From assembly GCF_027244095.1 (NCBI RefSeq), contig NC_069670.1:16821320-16885319 (forward strand): a stretch of 64,000 bases of DNA, in the 5' to 3' direction. A program made the translations under genes and the position numbers. The DNA comes from Hemicordylus capensis (taxonomy: Eukaryota > Chordata > Lepidosauria > Squamata > Cordylidae). Below the pieces are notes generated by a model. That model had not been told where the DNA came from. It was given only the letters and a program-made list of their open reading frames with translations, and searched no databases. Positions 36,301 to 39,300 of this stretch are shown one piece after another. How positions within the stretch are numbered: position 1 is the stretch's first letter; each line of letters begins with the position of its first letter.

Positions 36301-39300
36301 AACAGCCCCCTTCATTACTTACAAGGCAACTGTCAATAGAGGGCATCACTTATTGTAACCAAATACCAGAACTGAAGCCGACTCTGAATTTAAGACTCCC
36401 TTCAAAATAGAGGTTAAATTCAATTGATACTTGCATTTACTTGAAAAGAACACAGGACTTACATGCAACTGCTGTAAGATATTCCCTTTCGGAGATGGGG
36501 CCATAGCTCAGTGGAAGATCATCTGCTCTAAGCAGGACTGGGAGCGACTCCTGCCTGTAATCTTGGAGAGCCGCTGCCAGTCAGTGTAGATGATACTGAG
36601 CTGGATGGACCAGTGGTCTGACTCGGTATAAGGCAGCTTCCTATGTTCCAGTGCTTGGCCACGGGCAGAATGGTGGTGCAAAATGGCCTTTAGCTTTAAG
36701 ACAGGTTTCTAGATCTCATGACTATGCTGGAAAATGTACGGGTAATCCAAGATTGGGCGAGGTGGTAAATTTTTAAGAGGCTGTGAGAGCCGGCAGGTCT
36801 TCTGTGCAGTTCCCAATCTCTCCCCACCCCCTGTTCTCCTGTTTCTCTCTGCCCCATACAAGGGAAAGGCCACCGCTCAGAGAAAGAGTGCGTGCTGTGC
36901 ATACAGGCGGCCTTTGACTTAATCCTTGACATTTCCAGCTGAAGGAGCTCAGGTAGCAGAGCCGAGGAAGCTGCTGCCAGTCACAAGTCGGCAATCCTGG
37001 TCTGGATGGCGCAGTGGTTTGACACAACATAAGGGCAGCTACATTTATTTATACAGATTTGCTCTCCCTCCCTGTGCCTCCTTTGCTCAATCAGCTTTTG
37101 CACAGAAAGCCCTAATCCTGCAAGGACATCTCCTCACTTTGTGCACAGAAGAAAAATAATGTTGCAATGAGAATGTATTAATTCCTCCTACTGTCTGTGC
37201 AACTCTTTTAATTGGGAGAGTACTAGATGGTCGTTTCTTTCCTTCATAACAACCTTGTTGGGAAGGAAAAGAAGCATGCCCGAGGATACTGAGTCAGGCT
37301 GTGGCAGAGGTAGGACTGGAAATGTAGGGCTCCCAGATCTAAGCATTGCTCCTTAGCCACAAGGCAACACTTTTGTTGGAAGAGCAGAATTAAAACCAGG
37401 TTGAGTCCTGCCTTCTACGCATCTCACACCAGCATTCAGGTTTTCCAGAGAAGTTTTTTGCAAAACAGCTGCCTAGCTTTTCCTCCGTTCCATATTGACC
37501 TTAAAGGCCCCAAGCCTGGATGCCAGTTCTGACACACATTCTGCCTTCCCACTAGAAATTCCAGGACACCAGCCAGTATGTTGTGGCTGAACTCCGGGAG
37601 CTGGAGGCTGAACAGAAGCAGATCGACGGACGGGCAGCCGTGGTGGAAAAGGACCTGCGAGGGCTCATGGAATCCGGTAGGAAGACGCTTCTGGACCCAG
37701 AAGTGGATCCACTTAAAGCTTAAGAGAATGGGAGATTGTGGAAGAGGGTCCTTGGGATCAGGCCAAGACAGAGAGGTGATGAAAACAGGCAGAGGATTTC
37801 CTTAGAAGCATTCTGGGCCAAGCACCTAAAATACCCTCTCTGGTTTTCACTTGGCCCGTGCAGCCTTCTGGTGCCACCTGCTGACAGAATGTGGCATTGC
37901 ACAGGGAGATTATCTGCAAGGTGGAGTTGAGTGAGCTTTTGGACTACAACGCCAGTCATCCCTGACTGTTGGACACTGTGGTTGAGGAATGGTGGGAGTC
38001 GGAGTCGAACGGCAGCTGGAGGGCCAAGGTTGTGCAGCCCTGTCTTTGGGTCTTGGTGGCCCTTCTCTGACTCACTAGAAGGCAGCTTGGCATGTTCATC
38101 GGGAGCATAAGTGGTAGAGGATCTGCTTATTTATTTATTAGATTTATATACTATAAATCTGGCATGAAGGGGGGTCTCAATCCCTGGCAGCATCCCCAGA
38201 TAGGGCTGGGAAAGACTCCTGAGCCTGAAACCTTGGAGAGTTGCTGCTGGTCAGAGCAGACGATACTGTGCTAGATGGACCAAGGGTCTGACTCAGCAGA
38301 CAGCAACTTCCCGTGTTCACCACCGCTAGGTGTGTAGCTTAGTTAGACAATGCTTGCTGGGAAAGGGAAGCTAGAAAGCGAGACTCACACTTGCTCCCTT
38401 CCTTGGTTCATTCCAGGCTCAGATAAGCTGAAGGAGGAGGAGCTCATCCAGGAATGGTTCACCCTTGTGAATAAGAAGAATGCCCTGATCCGGCGGCAGG
38501 ACCAGCTGCAGCTGCTGTGAGTGTGCGGCTGGAAGAGCGGAAAGGGAGGGGCGTCCTGTGACCCCAGCTCGGCAAATGCTTTCTACCTGCTTTTTTTTTG
38601 GCCTCGTGGTGGGAGGAGAGCTGGTCTTGTGGTGGCAGGCATGCAGTGTCCCCTTTGCTAAGCAGGGTGTGCCCTGGTTTGCATTCGAATGGGAGACTAC
38701 ACGTGTCAACTGATTCCTCTTGGGGGGTGGGGCTCTAGCTCCGTGGAAGAGAGTCTGCCTGCTTGCACACAGAAGGCCCCGGATTCCCTCCCTGGCAGCA
38801 TCTCCAGGTAGGGCTGGGAGAGACTCCCGCCCTGCAGCCTTGGAGAAGCCGCTGCCAGTCAGTGTAGACCAGTGCTTCTCAACTTTTTTGGAGTCATGGA
38901 CCGGTATATTATTCATGCACAGTTTCCTGGACCAGCCGTTAGTAAGGGGGTTGCTCCCCTCGCCTCCACCCCCAGGCACCCCCCAAAAAACAATTGTGGG
39001 CAGCTCTCCGGAGCTCATTTCCAGGCAGTCCTCGCTGCTGGATAATGTTCATTTTGAGGAAGTGAAATGAATGTTATCCAGCAGCAAGGGCTGCCTGGAA
39101 ATGAGCTCTGGAGAGCCCCCAGTGGCCCCCTCCGGCCCAAAATTGGGGTTTTTTTGGGTGAGGGGTATTTTTTATTAGTGATGCCTCATGGACCGGTACC
39201 CAACGCTTCGCGGACCGGCACTGGTCCACGGACCGGTGGTTGAGAAACACTGGTGTAGACAATGCTGAGCTAGAGGGGCCAAAGGGCCGACCTGGTAAAA

